Shown: in pieces, positions 1 to 5,376 of the stretch
How positions within the stretch are numbered: position 1 is the first letter of the stretch
Layout of the letters: every line of letters begins with the position of its first letter
NCBI GenBank assembly: GCA_007127275.1
Contig: SKZP01000582.1
Location: 1-8,353 of the forward strand
Reading direction: 5' to 3'
From: Planctomycetota bacterium
GTDB taxonomy: Bacteria > Planctomycetota > UBA8742 > SKZP01
DNA length: 8,353 bases
The notes under the pieces: generated by a model
Databases searched by the model: none
What the model was told of the DNA's origin: nothing
Seen by the model: only the letters and a program-made list of their open reading frames with translations
Made by a program: the position numbers and the translations under genes

Positions 1-47
1 GGCGAGCCCGCGGCCCCTGGCCTTTTCTGGATTCAAAACGTTTTCGG

Positions 48-101
48 GTTGAATTTCGGGACTCGACCCACGGACCGGGCCGCGCCCCGTGGGCTTGGTC
101 C
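48..101. repeat. Dispersed inverted repeat, copy A (half element)
   Basis: CCCACGG (67-73) pairs with CCGTGGG (87-93), and outer GGAC (59-62) pairs with GTCC (98-101). The flanks GTTGA, TCGACCCACGG and CGTGGGCTTGG recur at 1177-1251 and 5174-5245, so this is one member of a dispersed family and not a chance hairpin. Only the right-hand hairpin of the element is present here; the left-hand arm (GTGGGTCCCGCGCG) is missing. Resemblance to REP/BIME elements is inferred from the architecture. Confidence 0.65.
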
Positions 102-395
102 AGTCGTTCCCGCCTGCGGGATGCACGGAGTGCCCCTCGGCGACAGGCTACAGCCGGCACTTGCCGACGCGACCCCGGCTCCGGCTACGGGGCGGCTTCA
201 TGACCGCGGGGCGGGCCTCCGCGACAGGCCCCACCTCCAGCCGTTTTTTTCGCAAAAGGTGGGAAGCCATTCGCACCGGAACGTGTTCTCTATTCTGAGA
301 AGGGGACAGCAAGAGGCAGGCAGGCCCGAAAAGCCGCGAAAGCGGAAACAACCCGGGCAGGCAGGAAACGGTAGCACACAGGCAGGCAAATCGTG
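102..395. other. Gene-poor stretch with a GNRA-capped hairpin
   Basis: No protein-like reading frame is seen; long open frames here give low-complexity, Arg/Pro/Gly-rich translations with no domain. Besides the terminator candidate, a neat hairpin sits at 324-358: GCCCG (324-328) with CGGGC (354-358), enclosing CCGC-GAAA-GCGG (334-345) with a GNRA tetraloop. It is flanked by direct repeats GGCAGGCAGG at 315-324 and 356-365. It could be part of a structured RNA or the upstream flank of the putative intron that follows. Confidence 0.4.
193..250 (+). terminator. Possible intrinsic terminator with a seven-T tract
   Basis: CGGCT (193-197) pairs with AGCCG (239-243), directly followed by seven T (244-250). 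Inside lies a second stem, GGGCCT (213-218) with AGGCCC (226-231). The branched shape is less typical than a simple hairpin, but T-run placement fits a factor-independent terminator for a transcript entering from the left edge. The motif CCTCSGCGACAGGC occurs at 135-148 and 217-230, so part of this stretch may be a second small repeat. Confidence 0.35.
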
Positions 396-838
396 GTGCG
401 CCGTTGCAGTTGTCCCTGGCAGGACGTGCGGGTGAAGGGGAGGACGTTGCGCCGGGTGTGCGGCAAGCCCAGCGCCGATTGAACCTCCCTGGGGCGAGTA
501 AGCGACGGGTTCCTCGCTGGGATAGTCGCCGGAAGCCCGGCGCTCCGAACGGTACGGAGCGGTGATCCGCACGGGTCGGTGGCGCTGCCGAGTGATGGCT
601 GTTCCCCCTACGGGTCGCGCGAACGCCATCATGATCGGCAGCGCCCGCGAAGGGAAGTAGAGGAGTCTCGCGGGTTGCGCGTCGTGCGCAACGCGAGCGG
701 CAGGCCTGGAGATGATGGAGTCTCCGGGCGATCGGTGCCCGACGGTGTTGGTGTATCGACGAAAGGAGGTCCCAGCAAGTGGGCATGTCGGTGACAACCA
801 AGTTTGGCACGCGCTCCGAGCTTGCGCGTAAGCGTTAG
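396..838 (+). mobile_element. Probable truncated 5' part of a group II intron (structured RNA)
   Basis: The segment begins with GTGCG (396-400), matching the GTGYG 5' end known for group II introns, and shows dense pairing with no protein-like frame. Clear stems: a long hairpin with GGCGCTGCCGA (581-591) against TCGGCAGCGCC (635-645), continued by GATGGC/GCCATC (594-599, 625-630) and GTTC/GAAC (601-604, 621-624); CTCGC plus GTTGCGC against GCGCAAC plus GCGAG (667-697); CCTGGAGA against TCTCCGGG (705-728). Then come a consensus Shine-Dalgarno AAAGGAGGT (762-770) and a short frame opening like an intron maturase. No domain V hairpin and no reverse transcriptase body are visible, so if this is an intron only its 5' domains survive. 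Both boundaries are uncertain. Another structured RNA (for example an omega-RNA-like element) is possible. Confidence 0.42.
785..838 (+). pseudogene. Truncated start of a reverse transcriptase/maturase frame
   Basis: ATG at 785 opens a 17-codon frame reading MSVTTKFGTRSELARKR, ending at TAG (836-838). A consensus ribosome site AAAGGAGGT lies at 762-770, although the 14-base spacing is long. The pattern TTK-(F/L)-x5-LAR resembles, from memory, the N-termini of many group II intron reverse transcriptases (TTKL...LAR). The reading is supported mainly by its position after a highly structured RNA, exactly where domain IV would carry the maturase. Nothing resembling a reverse transcriptase follows in any frame, so the gene would be almost completely deleted. 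The match is short and could be chance. Confidence 0.25.
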
Positions 839-861
839 GTCGGAAATATAGAACCTGCTCG

Positions 862-960
862 GCTCTATGCGAACGGTTCTTGCGCTCGCGGATAGAGCGG
901 CAGGCGACGGCTGCAACCCAGGTGGAGCATCCCACCAACCGATGTATCGGCATTCGATAC
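862..960. other. Cluster of three small hairpins
   Basis: Three consecutive stem-loops: GCTCTAT+GCGA (862-872) with TCGC+ATAGAGC (886-898, two bulged G); GGTGG (921-925) with CCACC (932-936); GTATCG (944-949) with CGATAC (955-960). No T-tract follows any of them. They could be the remains of a structured RNA, a folded leader, or binding-site palindromes; the last has the shape of a dimer operator. Confidence 0.35.
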
Positions 961-1002
961 GCGCAGCGAGGTCGCCACCGCGGAAAACGCGAGCGCAAGC
1001 AT
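865..1002 (-). pseudogene. Minus-strand remnant resembling a secreted-protein start
   Basis: On the minus strand an ATG at 1002 opens a 45-codon frame starting MLALAFSAVATSLRVSNADT, which has the look of a Sec signal peptide followed by a mature start like that of porins. It lies beside an AT-rich island (1001-1016) unlike the surrounding GC-rich DNA. After about 30 residues the translation loses protein-like character and stops at 865. No ribosome site is evident. This could be the 5' scrap of a broken outer-membrane protein gene, or simply a chance hydrophobic run; I favour neither strongly. Confidence 0.13.
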
Positions 1003-1127
1003 TTTTAATTTGATTGCATGCCACGACCGTCCACGGCGACTGCACGTGCCGCTCCGCGCGGACGCGCCCTGCACCGCCACGACCGCAACGCGAGGACGGC
1101 AACGGCCGCCCTACCTCGGCAACGCCC

Positions 1128-1133
1128 TACAAT
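1128..1133 (+). promoter_or_regulatory. Candidate -10 box upstream of the sensor kinase
   Basis: TACAAT matches the sigma-70 -10 consensus at five of six positions in otherwise GC-rich DNA. No good -35 box is seen at the expected spacing (the region near 1105-1110 reads GCCGCC). If used, the transcript would carry a leader of about 145 bases containing the folded repeat at 1177-1251 ahead of the kinase start. Confidence 0.28.
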
Positions 1134-1176
1134 GGCCAGCTGCACACCTCGATATTGTGGGAATGTCGCTACCACG

Positions 1177-1251
1177 CCCACGGGTGTCGCCTGTGGGTCC
1201 CGCGCGTTTCCGGTCTTCGACCCACGGGTGACCCCCGTGGGCTTTGGTTCA
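1177..1251. repeat. Dispersed inverted repeat, copy B (full two-hairpin element)
   Basis: Two oppositely oriented hairpins: CCCACGGG (1177-1184) with CTGTGGG (1191-1197), and CCCACGGG (1221-1228) with CCCGTGGG (1234-1241). The link between them starts TCCCGCGCGTT, as in copy C. GTGGGTC (1193-1199) is also complementary to GACCCAC (1219-1225), so the inner arms can pair with each other instead of with their outer partners. This paired, head-to-head design is that of BIMEs built from two REP units. It ends about 36 bases before the sensor kinase start, so it lies in that gene's probable leader. Confidence 0.7.
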
Positions 1252-1286
1252 CGACCGCTGCACTGCCAACCACCGGCTACGTTTTT

Positions 1287-2780
1287 ATGAGTGCGCATGC
1301 GCAACGCTCGGTTTGGGGCGTCTTTCTTGCCTTGCTTGCCGCGTTCGCCGGGGCGATCGTCGTGGCCGCACTGGTGGTACGCCACCTGATGCTGACGGCG
1401 CTCGACACCGAGGCGCTTGGCGCGCAACGGGTTGCCGCGGTACGTGCCGCGCTCGATCATGCGCTGACGCTTGGCGCACTTCTCGGCTTGCTGCTTGCCG
1501 CGTTGCTTGCGGTGTATGTCAGCCGGCAACTGATGCGCTCCTTGATTGCGATGCGACGCGCCGCCGAGCGGATGGCCGCCGGCGAGGTGGATGTGCGCTT
1601 GCCGGAGTCGACCTGGCTCGAGGAGACCGACCGGCTCGCCGCGGCGATCAACCGCGTGGCGAGCGAGTTGCAAGCGCGGCTCGAGGAGCTGCATACCCAG
1701 CAAAAGCGCCAGCAGGCCGTGCTCGCCTCGATGGCCGAGGGGGTACTCGCAGTCGACACCGACGAGCGACTCCTCGGCATGAACGGCGCGGCAGGCCGCT
1801 TGCTCAACGTCGATCCGGACGCCATCCCGGGGCGCAGCCTCTTCGAGGTGATCCGTCATGCCGGTGTGCAGCGCTTCCTGGTGCGCTCGTTGCACGAGGA
1901 GCAGACGGACACGCCGATCGTGGCGAACATTGCGCTGCTTGACGGACCGACGCGCTACGTGGAAGCGATCGGCACCCCCCTTTACGAAAGTGACGGCACC
2001 CTGCTCGGTGCGGTGGTCGTGCTGCACGACATCACGCGACTCGAGCGGCTCGAGCAGTCGCAACGCGACTTCGTCGCCAGCGTCTCGCACGAGTTGCGCA
2101 CGCCCGTGACCTCCATCCGCGGCTTCGCTGAGACGCTGCGCGAGGGCGGCCTCGAAGATCAGGAAGTGGCCGAGCGGTTTCTCTCGATCATCGTGGAGCA
2201 GACGCAGCACCTGAGCGAGTTGATCGAGGACTTGCTGCAACTCTCCCGCGTCGAACAGGATGCGCTCGGCGGCGTGGTGCAACTGGAGGCGACGCCCCTC
2301 GAGCCGTTGTTGCAAGCGTGCGTCGACGCCGCCGCCGTGCGCAGCGAACGACATTCCGTCGAGCTCGACTGTCCGGCCGAGCTTACGCCGTGGATCAATG
2401 CGCGGCTTTTCGAGCAAGCGATATCAAACCTGCTCGACAACGCGATCAAGTACAGCCCCGCGGGGGGCCGTATCTGGGTGCAGGTCGAGGTGTCGCAGCG
2501 CGACCTTGAGGTGCGCGTCGGCGACGAAGGCGTGGGGATTTCGCGCGAGAACCGCTCCCGCATCTTTCATCGCTTCTGGCGCGCCGACAAAGCCCGCACC
2601 CAAGCCGGCGGTACCGGTTTGGGCCTGCCCATTGTGCAGAACATCGTCCGCGCCCACGCCGGTCGCATCGAGGTCGAGAGCGAACTCGGCCACGGCACCC
2701 TCTTTCGCATCATCCTGCCACGCAATCTTCGCCCCGCGCGCGCCGCCGACCCCATTCCCAAGGGAACCGTCCTCGGATAA
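1287..2780 (+). CDS. Membrane sensor histidine kinase, PhoR-like (HAMP-PAS-HisKA-HATPase)
   Basis: A 497-residue inner-membrane kinase that should autophosphorylate on histidine and pass the phosphate to a response regulator. Two membrane helices (about 9-33 and 60-79) enclose only some 26 periplasmic residues; HAMP follows (about 80-132), then PAS (about 140-250, opening MAEGVLAVDTDERLL). The H-box has FVASVSHELRTP with H268 as phosphoacceptor. The ATPase domain shows the N-box NLLDNAIKYSP (381-391), G1 DEGVG (413-417), F-box IFHRFW (426-431) and G2 GGTGLGL (441-447). The domain set resembles PhoR/PnpS kinases, but no response regulator lies in the window, so the signal is unknown. ATG 1287 was chosen because it directly precedes the first membrane helix; in-frame extension to 1014 would translate the repeat element. 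No clear Shine-Dalgarno precedes it. The tiny periplasmic loop suggests membrane or cytoplasmic sensing through PAS. Confidence 0.93.
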   Translation: MSAHAQRSVWGVFLALLAAFAGAIVVAALVVRHLMLTALDTEALGAQRVAAVRAALDHALTLGALLGLLLAALLAVYVSRQLMRSLIAMRRAAERMAAGEVDVRLPESTWLEETDRLAAAINRVASELQARLEELHTQQKRQQAVLASMAEGVLAVDTDERLLGMNGAAGRLLNVDPDAIPGRSLFEVIRHAGVQRFLVRSLHEEQTDTPIVANIALLDGPTRYVEAIGTPLYESDGTLLGAVVVLHDITRLERLEQSQRDFVASVSHELRTPVTSIRGFAETLREGGLEDQEVAERFLSIIVEQTQHLSELIEDLLQLSRVEQDALGGVVQLEATPLEPLLQACVDAAAVRSERHSVELDCPAELTPWINARLFEQAISNLLDNAIKYSPAGGRIWVQVEVSQRDLEVRVGDEGVGISRENRSRIFHRFWRADKARTQAGGTGLGLPIVQNIVRAHAGRIEVESELGHGTLFRIILPRNLRPARAADPIPKGTVLG

Positions 2781-2852
2781 GGGCACGCGCGAATTGCGCC
2801 CCATTTCGCTGCCGCGTTATCTACAGCTGCGCACGGGCGTTGGCAGTTTCCC

Positions 2853-2881
2853 AAGCCCACCGACTGCGTCGGAGGGCTTTT
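2853..2881 (+). terminator. Intrinsic terminator after the sensor kinase
   Basis: AAGCCC (2853-2858) and CCGAC (2860-2864) pair with GTCGG (2868-2872) and GGGCTT (2874-2879), leaving one A-A mismatch and a three-base loop, and the stem runs into TTTT (2878-2881). It lies 72 bases after the kinase stop and before the promoter candidate of the next gene, which fits separate transcription units. The T-tract is short, which limits confidence. Confidence 0.55.
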
Positions 2882-2986
2882 GGACCGCCTACGCGGAGTC
2901 CGACGTTCCAGCCGCGTTTCATTCAGCGACATCCGCGTTCGCGCACCCGCCGGTCGCCTTTCTCGCACCAGAGAGCTCACGGGGCG

Positions 2987-2995
2987 TGCTACGAT
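2987..2995 (+). promoter_or_regulatory. Extended -10 promoter of the glycosyltransferase operon
   Basis: TGCTACGAT has the TGn extension followed by a -10-like TACGAT (2990-2995). The -35 region (about 2967-2972) is poor, which is tolerated in extended -10 promoters. Transcription would begin near 3002, giving a leader of roughly 40 bases. CTCAC (2976-2980) and GTGAG (2996-3000) form an inverted repeat around the -10 element, a possible repressor site. Confidence 0.42.
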
Positions 2996-3039
2996 GTGAG
3001 AGACGCTCGGCGAACTTGTGGTGCTCTTACGGCGTGGTT

Positions 3040-4323
3040 ATGCATATTGCCTTTCTGGACAGCCGCTTTCCGACGATGTCGCGGACCTTCGTACTGTGGC
3101 AAATGATCGGCGTGCTGCAGCGCGGCCATGACATCTCGATTTTGCCTCGGGAGTTCAACCCGCACGTGCCGCGGCCGGAAGCGGTCGACCGGTACGAGCT
3201 GTTAAAGCGCACCGTGCCCGTGCCAATTCCTGCGGGCTTTCCCAAACGACAAGCCGCGTTTGTCGGTTCCACGGCCCGGGCCGTGGCGGCCGAGCCGGGA
3301 ACCGTGGCCGGGGCCGTATGCGGCTTGCTCGGCGCACGCTTCAGCGTGCGGCAGTTTCACGAACTCGTCGCACGCCACTGCGCGGCACCGACGCCGATGC
3401 GATTCGACGTCCTGCACGCGCACTTCGGCAAGTCCGGCAAGCGCGCCATGTTCATGCGGCGCCACAAGGCCATTGACGGGCCGCTGATTGCGAGCTTTCA
3501 CGGGCAGGATGTCAACGTGCTGCCCCGCAAACGGCGCTACGGGCGCAACATGTACCGTGAGCTCTTTCACGAGGCGGAGCTTTTGACGGTGAACTCGCGC
3601 TTTCTTGCCTCGGTGCTGATCGACTCGTTGCATGCGCCCGAAGAACGGGTCGTGCGGCTGCCCATGGGGGTCGCAACGGCGGCGATTCCGTGGCGGCCAC
3701 GCACGCGGAATACCGAGCAGGTGCGCTTACTGACCGTGGCGCGGCTTACCGAGGTCAAGGGAATCGAGTACGCCATTCGCGCCGTGGCACGGCTTGCCGA
3801 GACATATCCGGAGTTGCGCTACTCAATCGTCGGCAAGGGCCACTGCGGCGCGCAGCTGAAGCGACTTGCCGCGGAGCTGGGCGTGGCCGAGCGCGTGGAG
3901 TTTCACGGTGCGAAGCCGTGGGAAGAGGTGGTCGGCTACTTCGAAAGCCACGACCTATTCGTGCTTCCCAGCGTCGTCACCGCCGACGGCGCGCAGGAGG
4001 CGCAGGGGGTGGTACTTTTGGAGGCGCAAGCGGCCGGCATGCCGGTGCTCGCGACACGCGTCGGGGGCATTCCCGAGTCGGTACGCGACGGGGAGTCGGC
4101 CATACTCGTGGCGCCGCGCGACGAGGAAGCGCTTGCCGAGGCGCTCGCGCACTTGCTCGAGCACCCCGAGCGCTGGCCCCCCATGGGCGCGGCCGGCCGT
4201 GCGTTCGTCGAGCGGGAGTTCGAGCACGAGATGCTGATCGACCGCCTCACCCAGTTGTATCGCGACGTCGCCTGCGGCCGCGACATCCAGGCGGTACCAC
4301 CCGGCACGGAGAACGAAGCATGA
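3040..4323 (+). CDS. GT4-family glycosyltransferase (WcaL/AmsK-like)
   Basis: A 427-residue retaining glycosyltransferase of the GT-B fold, expected in the cytoplasm or at the inner membrane face, moving a sugar from a nucleotide-sugar to a growing surface glycan. The N-terminus (MHIAFLDSRFPTMSRTFVLW) and HAHFGKSG (126-133) plus SFHGQDVN (152-159) resemble colanic-acid/amylovoran transferases of the WcaL/AmsK type. The C-terminal half starts at LLTVARLTEVKG (230-241) and holds the GT4 E-x7-E motif, E320 and E328, followed by GMPVLATRVGGIPE (333-346). Length is normal for GT4. ATG 3040 is preferred; GTG 3034 is an in-frame alternative, and no strong ribosome site separates them. The stop overlaps the next start (ATGA), so coupling with the kinase is expected. 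Donor and acceptor cannot be read from the sequence. Confidence 0.9.
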   Translation: MHIAFLDSRFPTMSRTFVLWQMIGVLQRGHDISILPREFNPHVPRPEAVDRYELLKRTVPVPIPAGFPKRQAAFVGSTARAVAAEPGTVAGAVCGLLGARFSVRQFHELVARHCAAPTPMRFDVLHAHFGKSGKRAMFMRRHKAIDGPLIASFHGQDVNVLPRKRRYGRNMYRELFHEAELLTVNSRFLASVLIDSLHAPEERVVRLPMGVATAAIPWRPRTRNTEQVRLLTVARLTEVKGIEYAIRAVARLAETYPELRYSIVGKGHCGAQLKRLAAELGVAERVEFHGAKPWEEVVGYFESHDLFVLPSVVTADGAQEAQGVVLLEAQAAGMPVLATRVGGIPESVRDGESAILVAPRDEEALAEALAHLLEHPERWPPMGAAGRAFVEREFEHEMLIDRLTQLYRDVACGRDIQAVPPGTENEA

Positions 4324-5105
4324 CCGGCGCGGCAGCGGGCCACCAAACTAGTACGCCAGGGTGGGAGGTCGTGCGCGAGTACAAAGGCAATGGCCTGCGT
4401 TCGCGCACGTTTCTCGTTCGAAGCCCGGACGGCGAGCGCGCCATCTGGAAAGAGTTTGGCGCGGAGTATGAGCGGTACTTCCAGCGCGAACTCACGGCAC
4501 TGACGTCGCTGCGCGAGGTCGACGTGCACGGCGTGCTGCCGCCGTTGCTGGAGATTGGGGAGCGTTACTTCGTTGTGCCGTACTTCGAGCATGCGCGCCG
4601 CAAGCGCACCTTCTGGTATCGGATGGGCTACCGTTTGTATCCGTTGTGGGCGCTACGGCGGATATTCGCGTCGCTCGAAGCGTTCTACGAAGCTGGCTTC
4701 GAGCTGCTGGATATGGGGCCGAAGAACGCCTTGTTCGACAAGCAGGGCCGCGTGATGCTGATCGACTTCGAGTTTGCCTTCGAAGGGGCGGCCCGCGCAG
4801 ACGTGCCGTTTGAGCGCTCGCAGACAGTTCGCGGTCCGGCCCCAACGTGGGAGGACGACGTGCCGCACGGCGAGGCGGCGGCGCGCGACGGCGGCTTCTA
4901 CCGGCGCAAGTGGACCCTCGTGACCGGGCTGCCCGTGCGCAGCATTCTGCGGGATTCGCCGTTTGTGCAGTGGCTCAAGCGCAGCGCATATTGGCCCGCC
5001 TACTACGTCGGCTTCCTGCTGCAAAGCATCCCTGCCGCCAGCCGGCGCCGCGCACGGCGAAAAGCGGCCCGCGCCGCAAGCGCAAGCACCGAACAGGATT
5101 CGTAA
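4320..5105 (+). CDS. Small protein-kinase-fold protein, LPS/sugar-kinase-like
   Basis: A 261-residue protein with the core of a eukaryotic-like/aminoglycoside-type kinase fold. Visible parts: the ATP lysine in AIWKEF (K44), a helix-C glutamate (E57 in FQRELTAL), a hinge VVPYFEH (85-91), a catalytic loop LLDMGPKNALFD (129-140, with D131 and N136) and the metal site LIDFE (D149; DFE where DFG is usual). The small size and operon position suggest the Kdo/heptose kinase group (WaaP, KdkA, InaA/Ttg8-like) rather than a protein kinase. The C-terminus (from about 195) has aromatic segments (WPAYYVGFLLQSI) and ends in a basic Arg/Lys tail (242-251), which could hold it against the inner membrane. It begins within the stop of the glycosyltransferase gene (ATGA), implying coupled translation and a shared substrate. 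The exact substrate is unknown. Confidence 0.8.
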   Translation: MTGAAAGHQTSTPGWEVVREYKGNGLRSRTFLVRSPDGERAIWKEFGAEYERYFQRELTALTSLREVDVHGVLPPLLEIGERYFVVPYFEHARRKRTFWYRMGYRLYPLWALRRIFASLEAFYEAGFELLDMGPKNALFDKQGRVMLIDFEFAFEGAARADVPFERSQTVRGPAPTWEDDVPHGEAAARDGGFYRRKWTLVTGLPVRSILRDSPFVQWLKRSAYWPAYYVGFLLQSIPAASRRRARRKAARAASASTEQDS

Positions 5106-5132
5106 CAAGGACGCGCCGAGGGAGGAGCCCGA

Positions 5133-5207
5133 ATGCCGTCATGTTCGGTGGGTGGGACGTCGCTGCGAAAACAGGGGCACTTGTGCCCCGTGGGTCCCGC
5201 GCGTTGA
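5133..5207 (+). CDS. Possible 24-codon leader ORF
   Basis: ATG 5133 follows a consensus Shine-Dalgarno core GGAGG (5121-5125) at seven bases, the best ribosome site among the starts in this part of the window. The frame ends at TGA 5205-5207, inside dispersed repeat copy C, and encodes MPSCSVGGTSLRKQGHLCPV plus four residues. It lies 27 bases after the kinase stop. No domain is recognisable. It may be the relic of a gene start interrupted by the repeat, a small leader peptide, or chance. Confidence 0.17.
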   Translation: MPSCSVGGTSLRKQGHLCPVGPAR

Positions 5208-5245
5208 CGGATTCGACCCACGAACCGCAGCCCGTGGGCTTGTTT
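5174..5245. repeat. Dispersed inverted repeat, copy C
   Basis: GTGGGTCCCGCGCGTT (5190-5205) and TTCGACCCACG (5212-5222) match copy B, and CCCGTGGGCTTG (5231-5242) is the right outer arm shared with copies A and B. GTGGGTC and GACCCAC are again complementary across an 18-base link, with CCCACG/CGTGGG as the competing pair. The left outer arm is replaced by a different hairpin, GGGGCAC (5174-5180) with GTGCCCC (5183-5189). It lies between the kinase and ParB-fold genes and may reduce read-through. Confidence 0.68.
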
Positions 5246-5311
5246 AGGTATCTCGAACGCCGGCTGCATCCTTTTGCGCGTGTCGCACTCGCCAATGGGT
5301 GGGCATGCGGT

Positions 5312-5338
5312 TAAAATGAGCACGTTGCGTAGCTACGC
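5312..5338 (+). promoter_or_regulatory. Candidate -10 box and 12-bp palindrome upstream of the ParB-fold gene
   Basis: TAAAAT (5312-5317) is a -10-like box in GC-rich DNA; the matching -35 position (about 5289-5294, TCGCCA) is poor. Just downstream, GCGTAGCTACGC (5327-5338) is a perfect 12-base palindrome placed near the expected transcription start, where a repressor could bind. The gene could otherwise be transcribed from the glycosyltransferase promoter by read-through across repeat copy C. Confidence 0.28.
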
Positions 5339-5376
5339 TCCGTAGACCAGAAAAGTCGAAAGCGTGGGTCGTCACC

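Noticed and set aside
851..879. Group II intron domain V
   Set aside because: GAACC/GGTTC pair at the right general size, but the catalytic AGC triad and the two-base bulge layout of domain V are not present on either strand.
148..1102. Several overlapping minus-strand open frames
   Set aside because: They cross the structured RNA region, give Arg/Ala/Pro-rich translations without domains and overlap one another, as expected for GC-rich non-coding DNA.
1014..1286. N-terminal extension of the sensor kinase
   Set aside because: It would translate the dispersed repeat and a putative promoter into a Pro/Thr/Arg-rich leader; the membrane helix begins right after ATG 1287.
1005..2417. Long minus-strand open frame opposite the sensor kinase
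   Set aside because: It mirrors the codon pattern of the + strand kinase in GC-rich DNA, has a His/Arg/Gln-rich translation without domains, and conflicts with an intact, fully motif-bearing kinase.
2781..2802. Terminator directly after the sensor kinase stop
   Set aside because: GGG/CCC and CGC/GCG can pair, but the stem is interrupted and no T-tract follows; the hairpin at 2853-2881 is much better.
2260..3039. Upstream extension of the glycosyltransferase frame
   Set aside because: The frame overlaps the kinase coding region and the terminator hairpin; the GT4 N-terminal fold begins at MHIAFLDSRF (ATG 3040).
5174..5189. Terminator after the small kinase gene
   Set aside because: GGGGCAC/GTGCCCC is a good stem but is followed by GTGGG with no T-tract, so it is treated as part of repeat copy C.
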